This document shows positions 1-8,574 of a stretch of DNA of 64,000 nucleotides, one piece after another. Both the position numbers and the translations under genes were made by a program. Where the stretch lies: contig NZ_ML137199.1 in assembly GCF_004011805.1 (NCBI RefSeq), positions 2,088 through 66,087 on the forward strand, read 5' to 3'. How positions within the stretch are numbered: the first letter of the stretch is position 1; each line of letters opens with the position of its first letter. Under the pieces are notes generated by a model, which did no database searches, was not told the DNA's origin, and worked only from the letters and a program-made list of their open reading frames with translations. This stretch comes from Piscinibacter defluvii (GTDB taxonomy: Bacteria > Pseudomonadota > Gammaproteobacteria > Burkholderiales > Burkholderiaceae_C).

Positions 1-426
1 GTCGGCGATCTCCAGCCGCAGGGCGGTCAGCGCAGCACTGGTGGCTTCGCGACGGTAGGACGGCTGGCCGCCCACCTCGAAGGTCTGGGACAGACCCGCA
101 CCCCACTCACCGCGGCGTTCCGACCCGGTGGTCGAAGGCACGGATCGTCGCGTCTGGTCGACGGACAACTGCGGGTTGTTGTAGAGCCACGCGCTTGCGT
201 CGGCACGCTGCCCTTCGGCCGCCGACAGTTCGGCCATCTTCAAGCGCAGGGTCGGGCTTGCCGCCTCGGCCAGCGCAAGGGCTTCCGCAAGGCTCAGACC
301 CTGCTGGGCCTGATTCGCTGAGGCTTCAGGGGGGAGGACGCCAGGCTTTTGCGCCGGGACTTGCGCCTGCCCGATGTTGGACAGGCAGAGCAGGGCACCG
401 GCAAGGGCCAGCGACTTCGTTCGCAT
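1..426 (-). CDS. czcC: TolC-family outer-membrane efflux protein, CzcC/CusC-like (3' end off the window)
   Basis: Only the N-terminal 142 codons are visible; the frame stays open to base 1. It starts MRTKSLALAGALLCLSN, a typical cleavable signal peptide ending near GQA. The mature part contains LSLAEALALAEAASPTLRL and then AWLYNNPQLSVD, the helix pattern that opens outer-membrane efflux proteins of heavy-metal RND systems. CzcC forms the outer-membrane channel of CzcCBA, which exports cobalt, zinc and cadmium. It lies about 100 bases downstream of a czcI-like gene on the same strand, and that neighbour is the main reason for calling it CzcC-like rather than a generic TolC protein. The membrane-fusion protein and RND pump genes would be expected to the left of the window. 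Confidence 0.8.
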   Translation of the reverse strand, partial: MRTKSLALAGALLCLSNIGQAQVPAQKPGVLPPEASANQAQQGLSLAEALALAEAASPTLRLKMAELSAAEGQRADASAWLYNNPQLSVDQTRRSVPSTTGSERRGEWGAGLSQTFEVGGQPSYRREATSAALTALRLEIAD

Positions 427-525
427 CGAATTCTCCAGGTTGCAATGAACAACAAGGCGGAAGAATTCGGCGAGGAGTAAGTCGCAAGGGGGCAACCTCA
501 ATGGATGTGACAGTCCCTCGCCGAA

Positions 526-885
526 TCAGGCGGCGAGGAGCCATTTGGGGCGTTCGATTCGGCCAGGGCGACCGGAATCCGGAAGAAGAAGCGTGGTCAG
601 CGCCAGGACGGAGGACTGGATCGCAGAAACCGAAGCGGTCTGACTGGCACAAGGTTGCACACAACCCAGGTGGCAAAACGCACAGTCTAGATCGTCTGCG
701 AGCACCGAGGACGTTTTGGCAGCGGAGCCTGAATCGGACTCCGCCTTGGCTTGGTGCTGATGGCTATGGTGCCCGAAGTGCCCTGAACTCGGAGCCTTCT
801 CATGTCCGCAGTAGGGCGCAGCCGCACCCCAGGCAAACTGGAGCGGCAGAACGGCCAACAGGAAGAGTAGGACCAAGCGACGCAC
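526..885 (-). CDS. czcI: CzcI-like small periplasmic metal-resistance protein
   Basis: This 119-residue protein starts with MRRLVLLFLLAVLPLQFAWG, a signal peptide. The mature N-terminus is His-rich (YCGHEK, HFGHHSHQHQ) and a Cys-containing stretch CAFCHLGCVQPC follows. The layout matches CzcI, the small periplasmic protein encoded at the head of czcICBA operons in Cupriavidus, thought to affect regulation of the efflux operon. The start is GTG at 885; no in-frame ATG is available nearby. The czcC-like gene follows on the same strand. The function of the family is weakly established, so the name rests on the leader sequence, the His cluster and the neighbour. Confidence 0.75.
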   Translation of the reverse strand: MRRLVLLFLLAVLPLQFAWGAAAPYCGHEKAPSSGHFGHHSHQHQAKAESDSGSAAKTSSVLADDLDCAFCHLGCVQPCASQTASVSAIQSSVLALTTLLLPDSGRPGRIERPKWLLAA

Positions 886-1133
886 AACAAGAGTTTAGCG
901 GACACGGACGGAACGCTGCTTGCCTGACCTCATCGCGGACATTCCGGTGGAATGTGAAACGCCCGCACGGCGCGACATGTTGCCGGTTTGGGTCGGCACC
1001 CCCAGTGGCTCAGTTTTCGGTCGGCGCCAACAAGGTGGTCGGTTACAAACTGGCAGCAGGTGGTCCAGGCGACCCGACCTTGCACTGGACGGTGCTGCCG
1101 CAACGGCGAGAGGTAGTTCGTCAAGGCAACTAG

Positions 1134-1769
1134 GTGCAGATGTGGGTCAGCCACTGCTTGAACGCATCGACCCTGCTGGACCTCTGGCCATCGCGCCAGG
1201 ATCTGGATGAGTTCATGGTCAACGGTGTGCAGCAGGATCCCAAGCGCCAGCGCCGCAAGCCCTTGTCATGGTGGGCGTGGCTGGCGACGGATGGCAACCT
1301 GCAGTTCGGCGTCTACCGGCGCGCGCCTGGCTGGATTGCAGCGCCCCGCACCGGCAAGGCTGAACGGCGGGCTATCCTCGTTGCGCGCTATGCCGCACAA
1401 CAGCGAGAACTCGCCCAGATCGTCAGCGAACCAGCGATGACTCGCGACGCTGATGGGCAGTGGCGCAGCGAGGGTCGTTTGGATCTGGCGGCGGGAACGA
1501 CCTACAAGCGGACTTGGCTGCTGGCGGGCCGGCGAACGCATTGCAATGTCGTCATCGCGCCCCAGGGCCATGCCGACGGCCGCCAGGGTTGGATTCTTCG
1601 ATGCGTTCAGTTGCCCGTGCGGGTCATTTCGCCCGACATCAATTCCGGCTTCGCCAAGCTCAAGGTCGATGTACGCGAGTACGGCCAATTCATCTGCACC
1701 ACCGCCGGCAACCACGTGGCTGCGATTCGGTGCCGCCTCATGCCTTGGCCAGCAGTTGGGCGCCACTGA
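1134..1769 (+). CDS. hypothetical protein, island gene
   Basis: I do not recognise this 211-residue product. The frame has consistent G/C third positions and ordinary amino-acid composition, so it is probably coding. It starts GTG at 1134, directly after a stop codon, with an ATG two codons later as an alternative. It has no signal peptide or membrane segment and is rich in Trp and Arg (WWAWLATDGNLQFGVYRRAPGW). The 3' end overlaps the convergent vapC-like gene by about 30 bases, and the last residues look unstructured, so the C-terminus may have been altered by a rearrangement. It is flanked by metal-resistance and toxin-antitoxin genes, which fits a mobile-element cargo gene. Confidence 0.5.
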   Translation: MQMWVSHCLNASTLLDLWPSRQDLDEFMVNGVQQDPKRQRRKPLSWWAWLATDGNLQFGVYRRAPGWIAAPRTGKAERRAILVARYAAQQRELAQIVSEPAMTRDADGQWRSEGRLDLAAGTTYKRTWLLAGRRTHCNVVIAPQGHADGRQGWILRCVQLPVRVISPDINSGFAKLKVDVREYGQFICTTAGNHVAAIRCRLMPWPAVGRH

Positions 1770-2142
1770 CTTTTGCGGCGTCCTTGTCGAAGGTCCACAG
1801 GGGCGGCTCGCCGGCATGCGTGGCCAATGCGACGTGCAGGCAATCCGCGAAGTCTGCCGAAGCCTTGCGGAACAACTGCAGCGCGACCTCGAGCGCGCGC
1901 TCGGACTCGAAGGTCAGCTCGGCGGCCGAGAAGAGGCTGGACAGGGTCATCAGCACGTCGTCCTTGCCGAACTCGAAGCTGGACCGCAGCACCCACTCGA
2001 GCTCCAGCACGACCGTCAAGGGCACGAACAGCGTCGCGCCTTCGGCGACGCAGCGGCTGATGAGGCGCTTGGCTGCGGCCAGCTGCGCTGCGTCGTCCTG
2101 GACGATGTAGCGCACCAGGACGTTGGTGTCGAGCGCTGGCAT
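1738..2142 (-). CDS. vapC: VapC-type PIN-domain ribonuclease toxin
   Basis: This 134-residue protein is a single PIN domain. The first acidic residue is in MPALDTNVLVRYI (Asp5), followed by a conserved Glu in LELEWVLR and the downstream acidic group in ADFADCLHVALA. These carboxylates bind the metal ion used to cut RNA. VapC toxins cleave tRNA or rRNA and are neutralised by the antitoxin encoded just upstream. The AbrB-type antitoxin gene ends 13 bases before this start on the same strand. The 3' end overlaps the convergent hypothetical gene. The family assignment is firm; the RNA target cannot be predicted. Confidence 0.9.
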   Translation of the reverse strand: MPALDTNVLVRYIVQDDAAQLAAAKRLISRCVAEGATLFVPLTVVLELEWVLRSSFEFGKDDVLMTLSSLFSAAELTFESERALEVALQLFRKASADFADCLHVALATHAGEPPLWTFDKDAAKVSGAQLLAKA

Positions 2143-2155
2143 CGATCCGCCGAAT

Positions 2156-2377
2156 TCAACGCCAGGGGTTCATGTCGTCGATGCCGACGTGCTTGCCCTT
2201 GGGGGCCTTGAGCATGCCGGCCATGTCGAGGATCGACTTGGTCTTAGCCCGAACGATGATGGTGCCGTCGGGCATCGCCGACCAGACCAGCCGCGTGCCG
2301 GGCTTGGCATCGACGAGCGCCCGGATGTCGGCGGGCACAGTGGTCTGGCCCTTCGCGGTGATGGTTGATTCAGCCAT
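2156..2377 (-). CDS. vapB: AbrB/VapB-type antitoxin
   Basis: This 73-residue protein opens MAESTITAKGQTTVPADIR, the swapped-hairpin AbrB DNA-binding fold seen in VapB and MazE-like antitoxins. The C-terminal part (SILDMAGMLKAPKG) would wrap the toxin. Antitoxins of this class bind their toxin and, with it, repress their own promoter. I chose ATG 2377 because the AbrB motif begins two residues later; an upstream in-frame start would add an unlikely tail. It is followed at 13 bases by the PIN-domain toxin gene, so the two form one operon. The promoter must lie in the gene-poor stretch to the right. Confidence 0.88.
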   Translation of the reverse strand: MAESTITAKGQTTVPADIRALVDAKPGTRLVWSAMPDGTIIVRAKTKSILDMAGMLKAPKGKHVGIDDMNPWR

Positions 2378-2900
2378 GGCGTCAGTCCTTACATCTGGCG
2401 CCATTGTAATGCGAATGCGCTGGATTTGGTTGGCGCCTCAGCCGGCTGTCGCAGACTGCCAAGAGTGGGCTGGAACATTCGTTAGAAGAAACTAGGAACA
2501 GTCCTTAGAAAATGAACGCGTACCGCGAACCGGGCGGCCCCGGAACCGCGCGCCTGACGCCCGCCCGAGTTGACATAAACATTAAAGTCGCTCACTCCGC
2601 CTGCTTGCGACCATTGCGCCGAGGTGACGCAAGGTGGCGGTTGCGTCCTCGGATCTCTCTGGCCAAAGACCTCAACGTCACCGCTGTCGTGGACCGCGCC
2701 GCCTCCCTGGCGGAGGCGTCGAATCGTAGGGCCACGAGTTCCGTGGCCGGCTTGGACAACTGGCGATCCGAGCCGGCATTCTTACTGAATCGCGCCCCCG
2801 GCGCACACGGCCGTTGCGCAGGGTCAGTCAAATGCTCATGATGCTTCCATCTTGAGTGCGATGGAACCGTCGCCAAGACTCGACCACCTCCGAGAACGAC
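2378..2900. other. gene-poor stretch inside the putative island
   Basis: No convincing gene is visible in these roughly 520 bases. Open frames exist on both strands (for example 2512-2841 plus and 2592-2963 minus), but their codon use does not show the third-position pattern of the neighbours and the products match nothing I know. The left part should contain the vapBC promoter. The rest may be degraded element sequence. Confidence 0.5.
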
Positions 2901-3140
2901 ATGAGCCGCAGCGACGCCAGCCAAGCCGAACTGATGCGAACCGGCCATCAGCCCGCAGCTCACAACCGATGGCTCGCCGCCGAGATCCAGGACGCGCTGC
3001 GCGATCCGCGGCCAAGCGTCCCTCTCGAACAGGCCATGGCCGCCATGGAAGCTGAGATCGACGCGGTCGAGCGCGAGTCGGCCATCGATCGCGCTCCGGC
3101 TGAACAGCCATTCCCTTCCAGAGCCCCGCGTCGACAGTGA
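2901..3140 (+). CDS. orphan RelB/ParD-like antitoxin
   Basis: The 79-residue product reads MSRSDASQAELMRTG and then HNRWLAAEIQDALRDPRPSV and EQAMAAMEAEIDAVERE. The combination of a Trp-containing helix, the DPRPSVP turn and an acidic final helix is typical of small type II antitoxins paired with RelE/ParE toxins. No toxin gene follows: the next gene on the strand starts 52 bases on and encodes something else. It may therefore be a leftover or an anti-addiction antitoxin. ATG 2901 begins the conserved region. An in-frame ATG at 2856 would add an unlikely N-terminus. Confidence 0.6.
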   Translation: MSRSDASQAELMRTGHQPAAHNRWLAAEIQDALRDPRPSVPLEQAMAAMEAEIDAVERESAIDRAPAEQPFPSRAPRRQ

Positions 3141-3192
3141 ACATCAGCATGTTCTTCGCCTGGTGAGGTTCCCTGCAGGAGGTTTGCGCACG

Positions 3193-3669
3193 ATGTTGCC
3201 TGGGGAGATCAAGGATCAAGGGTCGGAACGAGGCGGCTTGGTAGCTGCTAAGGCCCGGGGCGCAGCGGCGCGCGCCCGATGGATCGAGGAAGGACTCGTG
3301 GTGCCTGGTCCGCAACTGGCACAGGCGTGGGGGATCTCCCAGGAGACCCTGGCGACCGCCACCGCAAGTAGCGAGGTGGTCAGCATCGCCATCGACGGCA
3401 GCGAGTACTTCCCCAAGGCGTTGCTGAGCCTGGATCGTTTGACCGCAGGTGCGATCTGCCGCGCGCTGCGGCAGCTCCAAGACATCGAGAAGCTGATGTT
3501 CTGGCTGCGCGACCACGGAGCCCTTGGGGGCAGGAGCGTAGCTGCAGCATTGGAGGCCGGGACGCCGACCGCCAAGGTGACCGCTTTGGCGGAGGCCTGG
3601 GCGCGCGAGCGGACAGACGCAAGGGTCCAGATCGACGACGTGGTCGGGTGTCCTGATCGCAGTTCGTGA
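3193..3669 (+). CDS. hypothetical protein with MbcA/ParS-like C-terminal half
   Basis: This 158-residue protein has a good ribosome-binding site (AGGAGG at 3175-3180) ahead of ATG 3193. The middle reads VPGPQLAQAWGISQETLATA, which looks like a helix-turn-helix. The end reads KLMFWLRDHGALGGRSVAAAL, reminiscent of the toxin-binding domain of Xre/MbcA/ParS antitoxins. No RES-type toxin gene lies beside it. I infer a DNA-binding regulator or orphan antitoxin, but the resemblance is to a short motif only. It is the last gene before the tRNA remnant that appears to end the island. Confidence 0.45.
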   Translation: MLPGEIKDQGSERGGLVAAKARGAAARARWIEEGLVVPGPQLAQAWGISQETLATATASSEVVSIAIDGSEYFPKALLSLDRLTAGAICRALRQLQDIEKLMFWLRDHGALGGRSVAAALEAGTPTAKVTALAEAWARERTDARVQIDDVVGCPDRSS

Positions 3670-3907
3670 CCAGGAGGGGAAGGCCCATTTCGGAGCCCAA
3701 TGGTCGCCGGAGGTAGACGGGCGGACCGCTTCGTCGAACGGCGCGAGTGCTGTCGCGTCGCATGTCCCGCGGTCATCTGCGGGCTCCGTCGGGCCTGTGA
3801 GGGGTCACGAAAAGCTGAAGGCCGACAAGGGGTTACGTCGGACCTGGCCCCGCATGACGCCGAATGAGGACGTCCAATGTCGAACGCCAACATCCAGCCG
3901 TGGCAGT
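3670..3907. other. non-coding island edge
   Basis: Nothing recognisable as a gene lies between the last island gene and the tRNA remnant. Antisense frames here are shadows. An integrase is not encoded at this end. Confidence 0.45.
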
Positions 3908-3947
3908 CTCATAACCGTCGCAGGTTCAAATCCTGCCCTCGCAACCA
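3908..3947 (+). repeat. 3' remnant of initiator tRNA-fMet; likely attachment-site copy
   Basis: The 40 bases hold an anticodon loop CTCATAA (anticodon CAT), then a T-arm GCAGG-TTCAAAT-CCTGC, a seven-base acceptor strand CCTCGCA, a discriminator A and an encoded CCA. This is the 3' half of a bacterial initiator tRNA. The 5' half is missing, and about five bases expected between the anticodon stem and variable loop are absent, so it cannot be a working tRNA. Integrative elements commonly insert in tRNA 3' ends and leave such a copy at one boundary. The normal downstream terminator is still present, so the original chromosome resumes here and the element lies to the left. Confidence 0.72.
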
Positions 3948-3956
3948 CGAATCACC

Positions 3957-3986
3957 GAAGCCCGCCCCGTGCGGGCTTCGTCTTTT
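3957..3986 (+). terminator. Rho-independent terminator after the tRNA remnant
   Basis: A nine-base-pair stem GAAGCCCGC / GCGGGCTTC with a five-base loop is followed by GTCTTTT. It starts 10 bases after the encoded CCA, as expected for the terminator of the original tRNA gene. Confidence 0.75.
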
Positions 3987-4065
3987 CCGGCATGCACAGC
4001 CCCAGTGCCGGCCCCGATGGCCGCCGTTTCGCCGGCGCGGCTAAGCTGCGGCGAGGAGGTCACCG

Positions 4066-5994
4066 ATGCTGCCCCACGACCCGCACCGACGCGCGCATGC
4101 GCCGCGCGACAAGATCGTCAGCGCCGCCGAGGCCGTGCGCCTGATCCACGACGGCGACACGGTGGCCACCGGCGGCTTCGTGGGCATCGGCTTCGCCGAG
4201 GGCATCGCCGTGGCGCTGGAGGAGCGGTTCCTCGCCACGCAGGCCGAGACCGGCCGCGGCGCGCCGCGCGACCTGACGCTGGTCTACGCCGCCGGCCAGG
4301 GCGACGGGAAGGAGCGCGGACTGAACCACTTCGGCCACGAGGGCCTGGTGCGGCGAGTGGTCGGCGGCCACTGGGGCCTGGTGCCGAAGCTGCAGGCCCT
4401 CGCGGTGGCGGGGAAGATCGAGGCCTGGAACCTCCCGCAGGGCGTGATCACGCACCTGTTCCGCGACATCGCTGCCGGCAAGCCCGGCACGCTCTCGCGC
4501 ATCGGCCTGGGCACCTTCGTCGACCCGCGCCTGGGCGGCGGTCGCATCAACGACACGAGCCGCGACGAGCTGGTGCGCCTGATGGACATCGACGGCGAGG
4601 AACTGCTCTTCTACAAGGGCTTCCCGATCCACGTGGGCATCATCCGCGCCACCACGGCCGACGCCGACGGCAACCTCACGATGGAGCGCGAGGCGCTGAC
4701 GCTCGAGGCCTTGGCGATTGCGATGGCGGCGCACAACAGCGGCGGCATCGTGATCGCGCAGGTCGAGCGGCTGGCCGAGCGCGGTTCCCTGAACCCGCGC
4801 CAGGTGAAGATCCCGGGCGTGCTGGTCGACTGCGTGGTCGTGGCCGAGAAGCCCGAGCACCACCAGCAGACCTTCGCGACGCCCTACAGCGCCGCCTATG
4901 CGGGCGAGATCCGCGTGCCGGTGGCCACCCTGCCGCCGCTGCCGCTGACCGAGCGCAAGGTGATCGCGCGGCGCGCCGCGCTCGAGCTGCAGCGCAATGC
5001 GGTGGTGAACCTCGGCATCGGCATGCCCGAAGGCGTGGCCGACGTGGCCACCGAGGAGAAGATCTTCGACCTGCTGACGCTCACCGCCGAGCCCGGCGTG
5101 ATCGGCGGCATCCCGGCCTCGGGGCTGAACTTCGGTGCGGCGGTCAACACCCAGGCGATCATCGACCAGCCGAACCAGTTCGACTTCTACGACGGCGGCG
5201 GGCTCGACCTGGCCGTGCTCGGCCTCGCGCAGGCCGATGCCCAGGGCAACCTGAACGTCAGCAAGTTCGGCCCGCGCCTGGCCGGGGCGGGCGGCTTCAT
5301 CAACATCAGCCAGTCGGCGCGCGAGGTGGTCTTCGTCGGCACCTTCACCGCCGGCGACCTGCAGGTCGAGGTGCGCGGCGGCCGCCTGCACATCGCCAGC
5401 GAAGGCACGATGAAGAAGTTCGTGCGCGAGGTCGAGCACCGCACCTTCAGCGGCGCGGTCGCACGCCGGCGCGGCCAGCGCGTGCTCTACGTCACCGAGC
5501 GCTGCGTGTTCCGCCTGGTCGACGGCGGGCTCGAGCTGATCGAGATCGCGCCGGGCATCTCGCTCGAGCGCGACGTGCTGGCGCAGATGGAGTTCGAGCC
5601 GGCCATCAGCGCGCAGCTGCGCCCGATGGACCCGCGCCTGTTCGAGCCCGGCCCGCTCGGCCTGCGCGAGCGCCTGCTGGCGGTGCCGCTGGCGCAGCGG
5701 CTCGAGCTCGACGCGGCACGCCGGCTGCTGTTCATCGACTTCGAGGGCCTCGCCGTGGCGAGCGCGGCCGATGTCGATGCGATCGAGCGGGCCGTCGGCG
5801 CGCTGCTGGAGCCGCTCGGCCAGCGTGTCGACGTGGTGGTCAACTATGACCACTTCAGCATCCCGGCCGAGCTGATGGACGCCTACACGGCGATGGTGCA
5901 GCGGCTGGCGGCGCGCTACTACGGCCGCGTGACACGGTATGCGGCCAGCGGCTTCCTGAAGGCGCGGCTGGAACGCGAGAATCCTGCCCGATGA
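4066..5994 (+). CDS. acyl-CoA:acetate/3-ketoacid CoA-transferase, fused alpha and beta halves, with C-terminal extension
   Basis: The 642-residue protein is a family I CoA-transferase that moves CoA between short acyl groups through a glutamyl-CoA intermediate. Residues about 15-290 form the alpha half ([20 protein letters not shown]) and about 295-520 the beta half ([18 protein letters not shown]). The catalytic Glu is probably Glu342 in [11 protein letters not shown]. The relative YdiF of E. coli is near 530 residues. Here about 110 extra residues ([20 protein letters not shown] onward) look like a small alpha/beta domain of unknown role. A GAGGAGG ribosome-binding site precedes ATG 4066. 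The stop overlaps the flavin-reductase start by four bases, so the two are translated together. The physiological acyl substrate cannot be told from sequence. Confidence 0.85.
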   Translation: MLPHDPHRRAHAPRDKIVSAAEAVRLIHDGDTVATGGFVGIGFAEGIAVALEERFLATQAETGRGAPRDLTLVYAAGQGDGKERGLNHFGHEGLVRRVVGGHWGLVPKLQALAVAGKIEAWNLPQGVITHLFRDIAAGKPGTLSRIGLGTFVDPRLGGGRINDTSRDELVRLMDIDGEELLFYKGFPIHVGIIRATTADADGNLTMEREALTLEALAIAMAAHNSGGIVIAQVERLAERGSLNPRQVKIPGVLVDCVVVAEKPEHHQQTFATPYSAAYAGEIRVPVATLPPLPLTERKVIARRAALELQRNAVVNLGIGMPEGVADVATEEKIFDLLTLTAEPGVIGGIPASGLNFGAAVNTQAIIDQPNQFDFYDGGGLDLAVLGLAQADAQGNLNVSKFGPRLAGAGGFINISQSAREVVFVGTFTAGDLQVEVRGGRLHIASEGTMKKFVREVEHRTFSGAVARRRGQRVLYVTERCVFRLVDGGLELIEIAPGISLERDVLAQMEFEPAISAQLRPMDPRLFEPGPLGLRERLLAVPLAQRLELDAARRLLFIDFEGLAVASAADVDAIERAVGALLEPLGQRVDVVVNYDHFSIPAELMDAYTAMVQRLAARYYGRVTRYAASGFLKARLERENPAR

Positions 5995-6572
5995 GGACGC
6001 AGGTCGCGCTCCACCACGCCAGCCGCCTGATCAACCACGGGCCGACGGTGCTCGTCACCAGCGCGGCCAACGGGCAGCGCAACGTGATGGCGGCGGCCTG
6101 GTCGATGCCGGTCGAGTTCACGCCCCCGCGCGTGGCGGTGGTGATCGACAAGAGCACCTTCACGCGCGAGCTGGTGCTGGCCGGTGCGGCGTTCGCGCTC
6201 AGCATTCCCGGCCGCGCGCTGGCCGACCTGACCTATACCGTGGGCAGCGTGTCCGGGCGCGACGGCGGGGACAAGTTCGCGCGCTACGGCATCGAGACCT
6301 TTGCCGGACCGGCGCTCGGCTTGCCGCTGATCGAGGGCTGCATCGCCTGGCTCGAGTGCCGCCTGATCCCCGAGCCGCATGCCCAGCAGGCCTACGACAC
6401 GTGCTTCGGCGAGGTGTTGTCCGCCTTCGCCGACGAGCGCGTGTTCGCCCAGGGGCGCTGGTCGTTCCGCGACGACAACCTCGAGCAGCACACGCTGCAC
6501 CACCTCGGTGGGGGACAGTTCGCCTGGCCGGCGCGTTCCCTCCAGGCGAGGGTGCTGCCGAACGTGCGCTAG
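5991..6572 (+). CDS. flavin reductase family protein (FMN-binding split barrel)
   Basis: The 193-residue protein has the flavin-reductase-like split-barrel pattern: [18 protein letters not shown] near the N-terminus, then [16 protein letters not shown], and [24 protein letters not shown], which resembles the flavin-binding strand region. Such proteins bind FMN and either reduce it with NAD(P)H for a partner oxygenase or act as small flavin oxidoreductases. The start overlaps the CoA-transferase stop as ATGA, so both belong to one transcript and perhaps one catabolic route. No partner monooxygenase is nearby, so the actual substrate is open. Confidence 0.75.
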   Translation: MRTQVALHHASRLINHGPTVLVTSAANGQRNVMAAAWSMPVEFTPPRVAVVIDKSTFTRELVLAGAAFALSIPGRALADLTYTVGSVSGRDGGDKFARYGIETFAGPALGLPLIEGCIAWLECRLIPEPHAQQAYDTCFGEVLSAFADERVFAQGRWSFRDDNLEQHTLHHLGGGQFAWPARSLQARVLPNVR

Positions 6573-6651
6573 TTGACGGCGTACACGTCCTGCAACCGCT
6601 GAAACCGTTGCGGGCCCCCACGCCCGCGCCCGCCGCGGCCACACTGCGGCC

Positions 6652-6978
6652 ATGCCTTGCCCGATCCTGCTCCGTGCCACCGCCGCCGTGCTGCTGCTCG
6701 GCGCCGCGGCCGCGCAGGCCGAGCCCTGGCTCGATGCGGATGACCTGCAGCGCAACGGCGCCGTCTCGCGGCGCCTGTGGTCGCCCGAGTCGGCCTCGGT
6801 GACCTGGGGCGGCGTGCGCCTGTCGGCCGGGGTCGCGCTCGGCCTGCGCGGCCCGCTGCAGGCACAGCTCGGCCGGCGCCACACGCCGGCCCTGACGATG
6901 GAACTCGGTGCCCGCTCGTCCGTGTCGCTGCTGCCGGGCAACGACGGCGCGATGCTGGTCTGGCAGACCGCGCCGTAG
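6652..6978 (+). CDS. secreted hypothetical protein
   Basis: The 108-residue product begins MPCPILLRATAAVLLLGAAAAQA, a clear signal peptide with an AQA cleavage site. The mature part is about 85 residues and predicted mainly beta (SVTWGGVRLSAGVALGL, SSVSLLPGNDGAMLVWQ). No cysteines or known catalytic motif remain in the mature chain. I do not recognise a characterised family. It is separated by 80 bases from the flavin reductase and converges on the MHS transporter gene, with 9 bases between the two stops. Confidence 0.6.
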   Translation: MPCPILLRATAAVLLLGAAAAQAEPWLDADDLQRNGAVSRRLWSPESASVTWGGVRLSAGVALGLRGPLQAQLGRRHTPALTMELGARSSVSLLPGNDGAMLVWQTAP

Positions 6979-6987
6979 CGTCGTCGT

Positions 6988-8382
6988 TCAGGCCGCCTGG
7001 CCGGCCAGCACCTGCGCGCGCAGATCGTCGTACTCGCGCTTGGCCACCGGTTCGGCATCCTGGCGGCCGAGGTCGTTCATGTGCAGGCGGTAGGTCTCGC
7101 GCGCCGTCCAGGCCGAGATGGCCGCCACCACCGTGATCGCCAGCGTGATCGCGCCGACCGTCAGTGGGATGTTGCTCGCCCCCGGGGGCGCCACGGCCAC
7201 GAACAGCGCCGGCAGCAGCGCCGTCACGGCGGTGCCCAGGTTCTGCGAGATCGCCATGCCGGAGACGCGCGTGCGGGTCGGGAACATCTCCGGGTAGAAG
7301 CTCGGGAACACCGCGTTGTAGCCCTGGTAGACCACGCCCCACATCAGCAGCGACATCGCGACGGCCAGCCACACGTTGTGCACGCTGATCGCGTACAGGT
7401 AGCCGAACGACAGCAGACCGGCGAGCACCGAGCCGACGATGATCGGCGGGCGCCGGCCGATGCGGTCGGACAGGTTGCCGACGAACGGGATCACGATGCA
7501 GGCGACGATGTTGCCCAGCACGGGGATCCACAGGTACACGTCCTTCTCGAAGCCGATGCCGTAGCCCGGCTGCACCGCGTAGGCGGCGCCGAAGATCGTC
7601 GTCACGACCGGAATCACGTTCATCAGCGAGCACAGCATAACGCGCAGCATGTCGCGCCAGCTCTCGGTGACGGCCTGGATGACCGGCGCCTTGGGCACCG
7701 CCTTCTGCTCGCTCTCCTCGGCGAAGGCGGGGGTCTCCTGCACCTCGCGGCGGATGATCCAGCCGGCGATGATCACGACCACGCTGAGCAGGAACGGGAT
7801 GCGCCAGCCCCAGCTGTTGAAGTCGTCCTTGGGCATGTAGTGCGCCAGCGGCAGGAACACCGCGGCGGCGAGGATCTGGCCCGCCTGCACGCCCTGCAGC
7901 GTGAAGCTGGCGAAGAAGCCGCGCCGGCCGAACGGCGCATGCTCGAGGATCATCGAACTGGCGCCGGAGATCTCGCCGGCCACCGCGAAGCCCTGGATCA
8001 GGCGCAGCAGCACCAGCAGCGCCGGGGCCAGCAGGCCGACCTGCTCGTAGGTCGGCAGCAGGCCCACCGCCACGGTCGAAAAGCCCATCAGGAACATGCA
8101 CAGGATCAGCACGTTCTTGCGCCCGTGCGTGTCGCCCCAGTGGCCGAGGAAGAAGGCGCCGATCGGCCGCGCCACGTAGCCCACGCCGTAGGTGGCCAGC
8201 GAGGCGATGATGGCCACGGTCGGGTCGGTGTTCGGGAAGAAGACCTGCGGGAAGATCAGCGAGGCGGCGGTCGCGTAGATGAAGAAGTCGTAGTACTCGA
8301 GCGCCGAGCCGATCCAGCCACTGGCGGTGGCCTTCCTGGTCTGGTGCGCCCCGTGCGGTTCGTGCTCGGTGAGGCTGGACAT
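6988..8382 (-). CDS. MFS metabolite:H+ symporter (MHS family)
   Basis: This 464-residue protein has twelve hydrophobic segments and the MHS signature at the N-terminus (ASGWIGSALEYYDFFIYATA). The loop 2-3 motif is GHWGDTHGRKNVL, with its repeat after helix 8 (VGNLSDRIGRRPPIIVG). MHS carriers import organic acids such as shikimate, alpha-ketoglutarate, citrate or dicarboxylates with protons. I chose ATG 8382 because the conserved region starts shortly after it; the frame extends upstream without a plausible start. It is divergent from an IclR regulator across a strong palindrome, and an Ldh2-type dehydrogenase gene lies beyond, so a hydroxy-acid substrate is a reasonable inference. Confidence 0.85.
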   Translation of the reverse strand: MSSLTEHEPHGAHQTRKATASGWIGSALEYYDFFIYATAASLIFPQVFFPNTDPTVAIIASLATYGVGYVARPIGAFFLGHWGDTHGRKNVLILCMFLMGFSTVAVGLLPTYEQVGLLAPALLVLLRLIQGFAVAGEISGASSMILEHAPFGRRGFFASFTLQGVQAGQILAAAVFLPLAHYMPKDDFNSWGWRIPFLLSVVVIIAGWIIRREVQETPAFAEESEQKAVPKAPVIQAVTESWRDMLRVMLCSLMNVIPVVTTIFGAAYAVQPGYGIGFEKDVYLWIPVLGNIVACIVIPFVGNLSDRIGRRPPIIVGSVLAGLLSFGYLYAISVHNVWLAVAMSLLMWGVVYQGYNAVFPSFYPEMFPTRTRVSGMAISQNLGTAVTALLPALFVAVAPPGASNIPLTVGAITLAITVVAAISAWTARETYRLHMNDLGRQDAEPVAKREYDDLRAQVLAGQAA

Positions 8383-8461
8383 CGATGTCTCCGATGGTGT
8401 GGACGTGTCCGGGCACTGTAGGCAGCGGGGCGGGCAAATCCCAGTGCCGTCCCGAGGAGAA

Positions 8462-8499
8462 CGATCGATGATCGATCGCATTCGCGCGATCATCGATCG
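8462..8499. promoter_or_regulatory. long palindrome, probable IclR operator
   Basis: Two perfect 13-base arms, CGATCGATGATCG at 8462-8474 and CGATCATCGATCG at 8487-8499, are separated by 12 bases. They lie between the divergent MHS transporter and IclR-regulator genes. IclR proteins bind as dimers of dimers to such sites, so this probably controls both promoters. Confidence 0.65.
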
Positions 8500-8574
8500 C
8501 AGTTCGGGTTATCCCTGGTCAAGCCCCGCGCCACCGTCGACCGCTCCCTGCTGATCGAGGGGCTGGGCAAGGGC

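Noticed and set aside
2512-2963. Two opposing open frames of 109 and 123 codons
   Set aside because: Codon third positions do not follow the coding pattern, there is no ribosome-binding site, and the sequences match nothing known.
3908-3947. A functional tRNA gene
   Set aside because: Only the anticodon loop through CCA is present. The acceptor 5' strand and D-arm are missing, and bases are lost in the middle.
3969-5853. Overlapping frames of about 600 codons on both strands over the CoA-transferase
   Set aside because: Arg/Ala/His-rich products with no family resemblance. The true frame has a ribosome-binding site and conserved motifs.
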